Source: Siphonodentalium dalli
Lineage: Eukaryota > Mollusca > Scaphopoda > Gadilida > Siphonodentaliidae
Direction of reading: 5' to 3'
NCBI GenBank assembly: GCA_032622095.1
Contig: CP136067.1
Span: forward strand, 130,483,030 to 130,547,029
Length of the DNA: 64,000 bases
Numbering within the stretch: the stretch's first letter is position 1; every line of letters begins with the position of its first letter. The position numbers were made by a program, and so were the translations under genes. The notes beneath the pieces were generated by a model. It was not told the DNA's origin. It searched no databases and saw only the letters and a program-made list of their open reading frames with translations. Below are positions 24,108 to 35,221 of the stretch, piece by piece.

Positions 24108-24689
24108 CCCTAACATGAAGCTTTGAGAAATATGACCATTAATCAGAATAGATGAACTGGCATTCTCGTACAAAATTGATATCCATTTTTTTACTGCATC
24201 TCCAAAATTAAAAAGGTCAAGACATTTTCTTATAAATGACCAGGAAACAGTGTCAAATGCTTTTTCTAAATCGATAAGGAGTAGTAGGCCAGATTTATGT
24301 TCTTGCTTTGTCCTGTGAATTATGTCATATATAAGTCGGGTGTTGTCACCTATATATCTACCAGCTAGAAACCCAGTTTGATCGGAGTTGATTATAGATG
24401 GGAGCACACGTTTTATTCTGTCAGCTATGCATGATGAGGCTAGTTTGTAGGATGTATTCAAGAGGGTGATGGGACGCCAGTTTTTTATCATCTGCCTATT
24501 TTTATCCTTTTTGGGTATCAACATTATAATGCCTTGTTTTTGTGTGACTGATAGCTCCCCCATTGAAAACGATTCATTGAGCGACTCTGTTAAGAAGGGG
24601 CCAAGGTCAGACCAAATTTTTTTTATAAAATTCATAAGTGTATCCGGATGGCACTGGGCTTTTATTATTTTTGGTAGTCTTAAGCGCAT
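24108..24689 (-). pseudogene. LINE ORF2, reverse transcriptase fingers/palm, first part
   Basis: Typical L1-type RT blocks in order: GIIMLIPKKDKN, WRPITLLNTSYKL, QTGFLAGRYIGDN, LLLIDLEKAFDTVSW (first catalytic Asp region), and SSILINGHIS. The frame is cut after the codons for FMLGR by the DNA transposon ending at 24,104. It resumes at 18,660 with GCRQGDPISP. Confidence 0.85.
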
Positions 24690-25671
24690 CTGTTAAAGGT
24701 CCTTCAATACTCGAGGCCTGCATGGTGCTTAGTTTAGGAACGGTTCCATCGTTAAGAAGGGATTTTAAAACGCGATCGTCCATTGACCTATATGAGTATA
24801 AATTAAGATAAAAATTTCGGACTTCTTTCATGATATCGGTTTGTTTTGTGATTGTACTATCATTCGCCACTGTCAGGCTGGTCAGGGCTTTGGAAATGTA
24901 ATTACGTTTTTCTAAATTTAGAAAATATTTTGTTGGTTTTTCGCCTTCCTCTATCCATTTTGCACGCGATCTAACCATGGTTCCGCGGATTGTTTCTCTT
25001 CGCATTGCTTCCATTTCGACTTCTACTTTTTCTAAGTCTTCCATTATTTTTTGCTTTTCTTCAGAGCTATATGATGGATGCTCAAGATCAGAAATAATTT
25101 TTGCCTTTTTTAATGTTAGATTTTTCTCAATTTTTATTCGCTCACGTTTTCGATTTGCAGAAAATCGTACAGTAGCGCCTCTGATATCAAGCAACACTGC
25201 GTCGAGAAATAGTCGTTTTCCAATGGAGCAATTTATAGTGCTTTTTTCCTCATTTGAGGAGTAAGAATATCTTATTTTGTTTTCAGCTATGATTCCTTTT
25301 ACTAAATCGACATAGTTTCTACAGTATAACAGAGAATTATTAAATTTCCAAAAACCTGGACCAGTCTTTATGTCACTGACGTTTAATGGGAGTGAAATAA
25401 TAGAATGATCTGTTTTGTATCCGGGTAAAATTGTCGGTCCTTTTCCCACTAGATTAAGGAGGTCCTCCGAAATAAAAAAATAATCTAGCCTCGCCATTTT
25501 AACTGGGGATTTTCTTCTCCACGTATATCGTCTTTCTTGTTTGTTAAATAATCTCCACACGTCAACTAGTTCGAGGTCCGCAACTTCATTTTGGGCGTGG
25601 GGGTTATTTAAATGTTTGTAGTTATAAGTGTCTAAGTCTTGTTTCTGTACCAGATTCCACAGTCTCCACAA
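24607..25671 (-). pseudogene. LINE ORF2, end of endonuclease and linker to RT
   Basis: The early part contains the LINE-type VDVWRLFN, RRYTWRR and ARLDYFFIS blocks and the catalytic GYKTDHSIISL near residue 83. A charged coiled linker follows, then the pre-RT region with PTKYFLNLEKRNY and TKNNKSPVPSGYTYEFYKK (the KSPGPDG-like motif). A frameshift near 24,650 passes the reading to the next ORF. Confidence 0.8.
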
Positions 25672-26084
25672 ATGATTATTTGCGTGTTCCCAATCTGGGA
25701 AATTAATTTTTTTAGGTTAGAGTAAAATGCTGGATTATCTTCATTTGGCCCATACAAGTTCACCAAACTTAAACGTATACTTTCTATGGTTATGTCGAGT
25801 ATAATAAAATTTCCACCAGAATCTTTATGTGTTTCGTGGATACTATATCCAAAGTTATTTCTAAATAGAATAGCTACACCTCTAGCCTGGGAAGTATAAG
25901 ATGACATTATCGCTTTGCATCCCCATTCTGTTTCAATATACCTTTCCATGTGTTTAGTGAAATGTGTGTCTTGCAAGCAATATATCGAGCCCTCCATGTT
26001 ACGAATGTGGTGAAAGACGTCTCGGCGTTTCTCGGCTTGGTTAAGTCCACGGCAGTTCATAGACAAAATTTTAATAGTACTCAT
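25632..26084 (-). pseudogene. LINE ORF2, apurinic-type endonuclease, N-terminal part
   Basis: Starts MSTIKILSMNCRGLNQ, the usual start of a LINE AP-endonuclease with the NCRGL motif. It has QDTH near residue 38, ARGVAILF near 68, and NLYGPN near 112. The frame breaks at the expected GDWN site (around residue 141), where two extra bases shift it. The domain continues in the next frame at 24,607-25,671. It would nick target DNA during retrotransposition. Confidence 0.8.
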
Positions 26085-27499
26085 TGATATTATATGCGGA
26101 CGCCCTAGCTGCCGAACCAGAAATGTGTACTATTTGGTAATGTATACGGTACATATATGCATATAACATTATGGTACATTTTGATGTCACATTCATTCGC
26201 ACTAAGAAAAGAGACACATGCATAACAAAGGTAGAGTACAGAAATAGCAAAAACAAAGACAAATACATACCGGTTGAAGGTTGTTGTCAGCTTGGATGAA
26301 CAACACTGACCGCCCAGTGGTGGCAATATATAATATAGGTTAGGGCAATTGGCTTGCCACAACCCCGGGGGAAAAAAATAAAAAATAAAAAATAAATAAA
26401 GGGGGGGGGTGTCTAAGGCAACATACATATACACGAAGACATTAAAGTGTAGTGAAAAGATTCTGATTACCTGTTATAATAACATAATTATTTATACCAT
26501 GATATATCCTGACCACAATACCTACACGAGTCAGCACATACATATATTTATTGAGTAAGTATTATATTATCTATTTTAGTCATGTGAAGTGGTGCTCCAT
26601 ACTACATAGGGTGAAATACCAATTAAGACAGGGGTCAATATCAGCACCCTGTTTGAAATTGTGGTATATTCTACATTATATTATATGTAATCCAGAGTGC
26701 CTTTCAAGGCTTGAATAAAATGAAACTGTTCATGGAGAAAATGACAGCACATTTGTTAAATCTGGACGTTTTGAGCATATAGTTGGTTTCAGCCAGTCCG
26801 CTATATTTAGATACTCGGCAAACCGATCGATAAATGGACAAATTCCAACAATTATTAACACTTAATAGAGACGGGTGACTATTGTTAACTGTGTTCGTGT
26901 GACACCAACTAACAAATTATATTTTACACCGAAATGTCTCCCTGTTAAACTCGGCGATTTTCAGCAAGCATCCTACCCCAATGTAAGCTACTTGTATAGC
27001 TGGAATGCAGTCACTTGACATGCAGTGACATGAGTTCAGTATTATTCTTGATTAGATGGTTATATTAGATACATTGTTTTGCATATTATACATATTTTTA
27101 TAATATACCAAAAAATACCCCCCCCCAATAATGTAGATTCTCATGAAATTGAATAGTCTTTGACCATTTGACATACAATTTGTTTGAAAAGTACATTCCT
27201 CCATCGGCTCCACGTCATGGATGACGCGAGCAGTGCCACCTAATATCTACTTTGGATTTACCTTAAACAGCTGTTAAACATTCGACCCTTTTTACTTTGT
27301 AATCCCGTCAATCTCCAAATAAAACAATTCTTACGGTTTTTCATAAATGAAGTCATCCTTTAAAGTAATCCTGATATAACTTTTGTTCAGAAGAGACACA
27401 ATATGATCCATAGTAAATCCAGAATTACGAATGATACATTAAACTCCACATCTTATTTTGACACATTCTGAGTCAGCACAACGAATAACCTGACTTTTG
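26085..27499 (-). other. LINE 5' region, no ORF1 recognised
   Basis: Should hold the 5' UTR and ORF1 of the LINE by position. No minus-strand frame with ORF1-like coiled coil or RRM is seen. There are low-complexity tracts (C9 at 27,119-27,127, G-run at 26,401-26,410). ORF1 may be decayed or replaced. Confidence 0.4.
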
Positions 27500-27798
27500 G
27501 CCAAATTATATATTAGGACAAATCTTCGCAGCCCTTACCTGTAGACAATTTGTATTTCCTTGAAAAATATTTTGGCACGAATTTCACAATAAACTCGAAC
27601 ATATTGACAGAACCACACGAGCTTGGAAACACAGAATACTGACACCGATAGGAAGAAAATAGGGTGATATCAAGTTGTATACAGTGTGTGGAGATTTCCA
27701 GTTCCACTTTGTTGCGAGCTATGATTCTGCAGCCCACAGTTATTATTCTGACGTGCTCTTTCCTTTGTGTTGTCATTGATACATCCCTATATAACCAG

Positions 27799-27887
27799 AA
27801 GATGGTGTCAATAACAACACACAAATGTCTGTCATGTTAAATGGAGAAACGATTGACAACTCTTAAACGACGAAGCCCCTCACAATA
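27799..27887 (+). pseudogene. Decayed tandem copy of RGK exon 2 (plus arm)
   Basis: Lies about 350 bp upstream of the working exon 2 and is clearly related to it over the whole exon and its flanks. The acceptor AG and the block coding MSVMLNGE are kept. The frame then meets a TAA about 20 bp later, and the position of the donor reads ATCTCT instead of GTATG. So it cannot serve as an alternative exon in the same frame. The flanking about 350-bp unit is duplicated as well (27,660-28,010 against 28,010-28,240 and beyond). Confidence 0.7.
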
Positions 27888-28150
27888 TCTCTGATAGACA
27901 AGTTTAATTTCCTAGGCAAATAATTGTACACGAATTTCCCAATAAATTCGAAGATATCGACACCACCATAACAACTTGGAAACGCAGATTACTAACATTG
28001 GTAGCGAAAAATAGCATCACGGTGGTGTCTGGCTGCATACAGTCTGCTTCTGCTTCTGTTTCCGATCTGTTTCTAACTCCTGCAGTTCTTTGTTAGTATT
28101 ACGATGTTCTCTTTCATTGGTGTTTCATTGACTCACTGTTTATATTACAG

Positions 28151-28239
28151 ACGATGATGACGATAACAGTACACAGGTGTCTGTTATGTTAAATGGAGAA
28201 AAAGTTTGGCAGTTCTTCAACGAGGAACAATCAAACCAG
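28151..28239 (+). CDS. RGK-family small GTPase, plus copy, exon 2
   Basis: An 89-bp exon (residues 103-132). It has a TTACAG acceptor just before 28,151 and a GTATGA donor just after 28,239. It enters in phase 1 and leaves in phase 0. The product starts with an acidic Asp5 run, then a beta-strand pair around VSVMLNGEKVW. This aligns in position with the RGK segment that ends in a hydrophobic strand after 'GE'. The site where other GTPases have the G3 DxxG motif, and vertebrate RGKs have DxWE, reads FFNEEQ here, so a normal G3 is absent. Too short to be called as an ORF by length. It is supported by exact phase, splice sites, and a matching 89-bp exon in the inverted copy at 535-623. A decayed tandem copy lies about 350 bp upstream. 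Confidence 0.85.
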
Positions 28240-28722
28240 GTATGATCTAGTCCATGCTGCGGACATTTTGCACAAATTCTTATTATCTAAAATATCATAT
28301 TGTACATATTGTAACTTTCGAATTTTAAAATTGTATTCAGAGTTCCAGATCTCCAGTATCTGGAATGGGCGATTACGTATCTTTTGTGTTTTATTAAAGT
28401 ACAAACTTGAAGATTTGAAATACAATACATTCATTTTATACTTTCAATGCAATCGCTTACAAATAAACAACTTTGATTACATCTAATTACCTTGAGATGA
28501 ACTTATAACGAAACAAAGCTTAGTTTCGTCCATAGGCTATTTGATTTTGTGACGTCGCCATTTTTTTACAGGAGCTAATTTTTTAAGATCCGAATATTTT
28601 TGTCGCATAGTAGAACGGTGGGCTTATAACATTAATTTCTTAATTTGAAGTCAAGAGGCCAACCAAAATCGGTCGTTGTGCTCCTCTCATGACATTAGCA
28701 ACCGACATCATCGCCATGACAA

Positions 28723-31700
28723 GTGTACTCTCTCTCTACTGAATCAAATTATCGGACCCTCTACGTCAGAGGCCGAAAGTTTTGGATACCTGTCAGTTGA
28801 ACAACGTATCTAGTAAGTTTAAATAATAATAAATGTTCACGACAAATTTATTATGCCCCACATAAGTAGGTATTTGACATAAACTAACATAACTTGACCC
28901 ACATTTCTACTAAATAGCCCTACTTGATGCTGTAGACAAACTTGATTAAACAATATTTTCTCACCGGTGCGAGATGCCTCATCGTGACAGCCACAACATG
29001 ACACACGTGTACCGCAACGCTTTGTTTTCCAACTAATACACGCCAGTTAATACTGCATTGTACTGTATAAACTTCTGTGCGAAAGGAAACAAGAAAAATG
29101 GTAACGCCATCTATGTCATATTATTACGCATATATAAAATATATTGGAGCTTTAATGTAGTGATTGTGAAAAAATGTCTATAAAGGTAATGCCTATGTAT
29201 ATATAGTTGATTATAGGTAATTTTGCGAATATGTGTATAGTATGTGCTGAATGAGAAAGCATTTGAATATTTGTTTTAATTGGACGTGCCAAACTAAAGT
29301 TATGATAATTATGAAATATGTACTCACGTATGATGTTTTCACAAAGGGCGCATACGTTCCGATTGGTCGAAAGGTCCATCGCCAAACACGGAACGCACAT
29401 TACATTGATACACCAATATATTACTGTTTATATTCAACCAGCCATTGCGAACAAAATGACAACGCCTTGACGATTGACATGTTATTATGTTGACGTGTTG
29501 CCAGCTCGCGGCAAATACAGTAAACTGTCATTTTCTCGGTTCTCTTATACGACATTTGAATTGTTTTCGGCTGGCATGTAACTTATCTTTGTTATTTGTT
29601 CTAATTTCTATCATAATAGAGGTCTGCATTGACTGACAGAAGCCAATATACGGCGGCTGAACACTGAATAAGGTTTCATTCACCACCGATTATGGAGACA
29701 AGTTAATCACAATGCCTTCAAGGTTTCAAGAAAGCACCACCTCAGAATTCCGTTAAAACAACTCATCCTTCAAATCATTACAACAACTGCGGCTAATCAC
29801 TGAAAGTTACCCATTCACCACACCATAAAACCTCTAAATGCCGACCAAAAATCTACTAATCGGATTACATACACTCCGGATATTTCGCAATAGGACATTT
29901 AGACATATGTTCACAGTGTTGAGTTGTCGGGGTTATTTCGGAAACCACCAAGGGGTAATAAAAACATTATCACAACATCGATATGTTGACTTTATGAATA
30001 ATAAAATTATACCATCCTTAGACATAACTACAAGTCTGGACACATTTCATTTATATGCAATTTTAATGGCCAACAAAAGGGTGTTTCCAATGTGAAAACA
30101 GTCCAATAGGTTGAGTTTATTTTTTGTCTCATTTAGACCACACAGTTGAGCATCCATGTTTATCTATCATAATTTGGTTTCAATATCTCATTCAATTAAT
30201 GCAATTATCAGGGCGTCAAGTTTTTACGTACATTAAAACAAACAAGAAAAACTTTCAAAAGCGTTACAGACCGTTCTTGGTAATATCTGGAACGCATTCG
30301 AGCTCGAACAAGATTTAAAATGAAGGTCAGGGTTGACTGACAAGTAAATTACAAGTGGGTTTATAAAAGCATCTGTCATAAGGAAGCGTTAGATGTTTGT
30401 ACCATTAGAGATTCATACTGTCCGAAGAAACCCAATTTTACGGTACAGCAAAGTTACCTGAACATTATGTTATGCATTGTATTCCCGCAATAAACACTTA
30501 AGAGTCGTCCAGCCATTGTTCACAACAAAATATCGAAAGCAATGACGCTGTCGTAAAATTTACATACTTCAACAATGAGACATCCGCGAAGATACATCGG
30601 CGAATACAATCACCCTGCAAAAGTCTAACCCGTACGGACATTTATAGTACCTTTTTAATCACAGCAATGGTTACTGCAGCCAACTTGAATTTTATGTCTT
30701 GAAGCTTTAATTTAATTTAATTTAATTTAATGCTCAATAGGTATCGGTAGTATTTCTTCTTCTTTGTTGGCATTACACCTCATTCCCCAGTGTTTTGCCC
30801 AAACATAATCATAAACTTAAAAAACATTAATAACACCTGAAATAAACGTTTACTTAATGAAAATATCATAATCCTAGTGATGTCTACCTCGTGTTTCGAC
30901 ACGTTTACCAAGGAACTACACGTTCAGCAATATTGGCGTAGTAGAACACTAAAAATCCTTAAAAGTTGCAGTTCGAGCCCGAGCCGGGTACAACTGAGGC
31001 CACACTAACAGGACCACACATGGTGAATCATTGTGACAAGTGGATGTCTGTAGTGGTGCTATATGCCATATTACATTTTGATGGGAATCCGTTAAACCGT
31101 GTGTCCGATTTCGAAAGTGTGCACATATTCACACACGTCTTTGCCAATTTTCCACGTATCGAGGCGGGAGGTGAACCAAATTAAAGGCACGTATGGTCTA
31201 AATAATTGGTATGTGGCATTATCTTATGCACAGGGGATATTGATGATTTTTTATCACAAATGAGTCTATGCTCAATATAGGTCTGATATATATAAGCCTT
31301 GTATTAAGGTAAATACTCACGGGATGTTGTCGCACCTGTGGATATCGCTACTGCATGACACATGTGGCATTAAGTTCGTCTGATACAAAATGTTTTCTTA
31401 AATAAAAGAAATCCTCTAAAATACAAAAAACCTCATTACCGCATGTAACCTTCTATCAATATACATGCCGCATCCGATATGTCATATATCACTGGTACCT
31501 TATTCTAACAACCTTACCCCTACTTATCATTAGAAACTGGAGTGTCATCTGCATGTATGTATACTTTGATTGGTGTACAATATGGATCATACCCGCATAT
31601 GTTATGCTTGCTTCCACTTAAGTCAGCATGACGATTCATCAATCACCAAATAAACCCAACCATACATGTGGCTAAGTGCCACATACAATACCATATGCAT

Positions 31701-33771
31701 AGCAGAATAGTACACTTAATATAATCTGTTCCTTTTCAGTGAGAATAAAGTAAAGTTCACAAATAATCATGGTGATACCTACTGGTCAAGGTCGTCTGAA
31801 AAATAGTTATAACAAACTAAAAGTCATCATATAAACAATCACACATCAATAACGAACCTTCTCTTAATACACATGTCACATCCAATGTACTAACACACAA
31901 TGGTACTATATTATGACCAATTGGCCCTCTACTGACCATTCGAAACTGTAATGTCACCTGAATATCTAAATGAAAACCAAATTAGATTAATATAAATTGG
32001 CATGGAACCCTGCATACATCTCACAGTTTATTAATATTTAAAGTGACCTATACAAGATGATTTTTTACGCTATATGCTTGCCCTACACCAGGAATCGTAA
32101 GTTTCTTACTATGCCATCTTATTTATCCAGTAGTCGCTTCAACAATCCGACAATAATCTTATCAGGTCTTATCGGAAGTACTATTCAAATCCCATTTCTG
32201 GGATCGAAGTGGTATCCACTAAATGACGTAGTAAACTTTTGCGAGAATCACAGTATTTAGTAGAATCTATAAACAGCAACAATACGAACACGTTATCAGT
32301 AGTTAATATACTTGGCACATAAACACTCGAATATGTTAGATAGGTTCATTCGCATGTGCGCGTAACATGACATGTCATGGCGAGAAAAGTGACGTGATTT
32401 TCGGCGCCAACCCTCCCCCGTTTATAGATATTGGACCAACGTTTGGGAACACCTGTAAACAAAAGTCGACGGCGAAGAAAATCTGTGACGGTCGATATGG
32501 TTAATAGGCTTCAACCAATATAATCTCATCCCACTCACAGCGCTCAGTCAGTTCCAGTATCACATTACCTGCATTTCGTAGATAGCTCATTTGTTATTTG
32601 AATATTGGTTATTAGAATATTGGATTTTTCCTCTTTGCTGCACGTTTCGTATACTACACTTTGTGAACAATACATTCTAATCGGTTTGACTACTTGCAGG
32701 CGAAATGGTGGTGGACTCGGTTAGGTGTACAATTCCAAGCCGGTTCGCCCTCCAGCTCTGGCGATAATCGTTCAAATCCACATGTTTCCATCGTGGACTT
32801 TGTAACGCGAAATCGCCATCTGGTGGAGTTGCCAGTTCCTCGCCGATGGCCGATTGTTTGCCGCACATAGCCGATGCGTTTATCGGCCATTGAAATCACT
32901 ATTAAATTAGCTGTGAGTGTGTGGATTTCCTCTAACACTAAAACTGGCAATGTCGTGACATGGCCTTAGTTGCTGAAAGCGACATAAACCCCCAATCAAT
33001 CAATCACGCAGGAAAAATTTGACGTGGGTCACGTGACTTCTGTTGGTAAATGGCAACACGTGGTTACGGGTAGGTGTGGCTGAACATTGCTATTGTCTTC
33101 AATATTGCGCTTGTAGTATTATTGCCTGTATTATACATTATGAACAATGTCGTGCCCCGCTATGCATGGGAAATTGTCATCACGTCATCGAGCTCTGGTA
33201 TCAATAATACAATATAAAGAATAATGGGGCTGTGTTTGTAATTGTCGTCAGCTTTTTACATAGACTGGATCCCGCCTAGTAATGCGCTGTTACATCATTA
33301 ACCAACGAAATTGTGCATTTTAGACGACGGGGACAATGCTACGCTTGAAACCCATTGAGAGAACACTTAAATGTGGACGTACTTCTGATAAAATCGTCGT
33401 CGTTTTTTTTTAAATATACTGTATATGCAGTTGGTGGTCCTCAAATAACATTATAACCTTTAATTATAAATATGCCACGTTGACACGTTTCCAAATGGGA
33501 CACCTATCTCATCAGTTCTGATTAAAACCATACTCAGACTCTAAAATTACTGAGTCTGATGACAATGGGTAGAGGTTCCATTACTCCCAGCAGGAACGAC
33601 GTAATTGCCAGCCAATCACAATATCCTCAAGAACGCGAGGTAACCAATCAGGCAATAGCCGCATGGAATCCCCAAGACTAGGGGAATTCTTTCAACCGGT
33701 GCCGATTCCAGTAAACCCCGCCCAATAGTTATAAATATCACAATAACTTTTCCGCCGCATGGCTAATGTTT
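28723..33771. other. Non-coding part of unit 1
   Basis: AT-rich repeat DNA present twice in the window. It contains a short TTTAA microsatellite (30,708-30,732) and a SINE-like stretch (32,690-33,000). The ORFs are short, overlap on both strands and show no domain. Confidence 0.5.
32690..33005 (-). mobile_element. SINE-like repeat, copy 1
   Basis: On the minus strand it starts near GATTGATTGATTGGGGG, continues GTCGCTTTCAGCAAC, and has a GTTCAAAT-like B-box candidate. I think this kind of tail is common in molluscan genomes. A second copy in unit 2 is there by duplication. A tRNA-derived head is not clear. Confidence 0.35.
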
Positions 33772-33857
33772 ACAAATATTCAGAGTCTTACGACAGCAAA
33801 TTTAACATTGAAAAGCGTATTTAAAGAGTGCAGAATTGACCATTTTACTTAATTTGT

Positions 33858-35221
33858 AATAATATGATCGCACGTGACACGTAGTGGAGCAACCACACAA
33901 ATACATCAAGCTATGACAACAATTTCAACAGACATGTACATGACTACATGTAGTTTGTAATTTCCATGTCAGGCATGGAATTTCCAAATGTTGAATATTT
34001 CACCAAAGTTGGAGGGGCGGATTGCGCCCCTCCAGCCCAACCACCCTGCCACTACGTCTCTCGTTAAAGCAACTCACACACTTCAATGCCAAATTAAACC
34101 TAGCAATTTCCCACGTTTGTCTGTGACAAATATAAATGTCTACAGGAGCGCTATATCCCAAAATATCACTGGGAAAATCCTTCGCGCGAAAAGTTTCATG
34201 GTTTCTTGTCAATAGAAAATATCTCTCGTTTGAAACCAGTCTAAAAACAAATGGCCTTTAGAGAAGTCTCTTAATTACAAATAATTGTATAGATTGTGGA
34301 AGGCAGCTGAATTAGCTCATTGAATGGGCAAAAATTCAAACTGATAGTCAAAAGGACATTTGAAAACATATGATGAAGAATATTATCATATATGTACACA
34401 TACTATTTTTAAAAGAAGAACAAAAGAGGAACTTCCCAATGAAAACCAAACAAACAAACAATACGTTTGTAGGGAGGGGTCCCATATTTATTGTGTACAT
34501 ATTGTATATAAAATATTGTACATGTGTTATGCGTGTTACTCATTAATATGTGTCTTTGCAATACAGCATTCGTTTGCTTACTGGTGACTAAAAAGATCGA
34601 TGAACGCAGAAAATAATATATATATATAGACTTCGTATTCTGAAAAGACTTCTCAAAGTCAAATATACATTAAATAAGCTGTTTCCGAATTTCTAACAAT
34701 AGCGATTATATACGCGGTGCTGATATAGCCTCTGTGAATATCCCTTGTTAGTACTGTAATTAAAGCGTGTATGTGTATATATAATTACGTCTAGTCTAGT
34801 AATGTGAAATCAGTGTTTCCGGCGGAGCCCAAATTTGTCCGGATTCTAGCCCAAAACGCCAAATGACGTAAATGACGTCATGGACCATGTCATGACGTCT
34901 TCGCTGGGTTTCGTTCAGCTAACCAACGAAATTGGTCAAATTAAACTAATTTATAGGCGTAAATAAGATTGGAATTGTTCTGGAAAACTTAAGTTGCTAA
35001 TTGCATAATCATCCCGTTGGTCCACTGCCGATTCCGTGATTTGACCATTTCTTTGGGAGATCAATTGCTCCCAGAGGGGATAACAATTCGATAGCAATAC
35101 ATGACCGGAAGTCACGTGATTTTAACCCTAAATTCTACGCCGCTCCAGATCGCGTGGAAATTTTGTTTCATCGTATTGTAAAAAATAGTGACGTCATTCA
35201 CGCCTAAACATGAAAAGTTGC
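33858..35221. repeat. Direct repeat R2, first copy
   Basis: Starts TAATATGATCGCACGTGACA, contains AGTTGGAGGGGCGGATT and a distal block GTGAAATCAGTGTTTCCGG. Repeated at 35,222 onward. No coding domain seen. Confidence 0.7.

Larger units (their letters stand above)
16083..27513 (-). mobile_element. L1-superfamily LINE, degenerate, split by a DNA transposon
   Basis: Insertion into the right arm, absent from the left arm (empty site near 1,245-1,260). It is flanked by a 14-bp direct repeat GCCAAATTATATAT (about 16,083-16,096 and 27,500-27,513), as expected for a target-primed LINE insertion. The 3' end (left) has an A/T-rich tail. After removal of the nested transposon the element is about 6.0 kb, a normal L1-type length. 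It encodes endonuclease and reverse transcriptase on the minus strand with several frame breaks. I see no ORF1 in 26,100-27,499. Confidence 0.75.
10310..28722. repeat. Right arm of large imperfect inverted repeat
   Basis: Reverse-complement partner of 1-7,510. It is interrupted by an 11.4 kb LINE-plus-transposon insertion (16,097-27,499) and by smaller right-arm-only blocks at about 13,415-13,805, 14,610-15,035 and 15,158-15,500. Homology to the left arm fades at about 28,722, exactly where the tandem-duplicated block starts. Confidence 0.8.

Noticed and set aside
32677-32950. 86-residue minus-strand ORF in unit 1, possible gene
   Set aside because: It lies in a SINE-like interspersed repeat and is not kept open in the duplicate at 46.9 kb.
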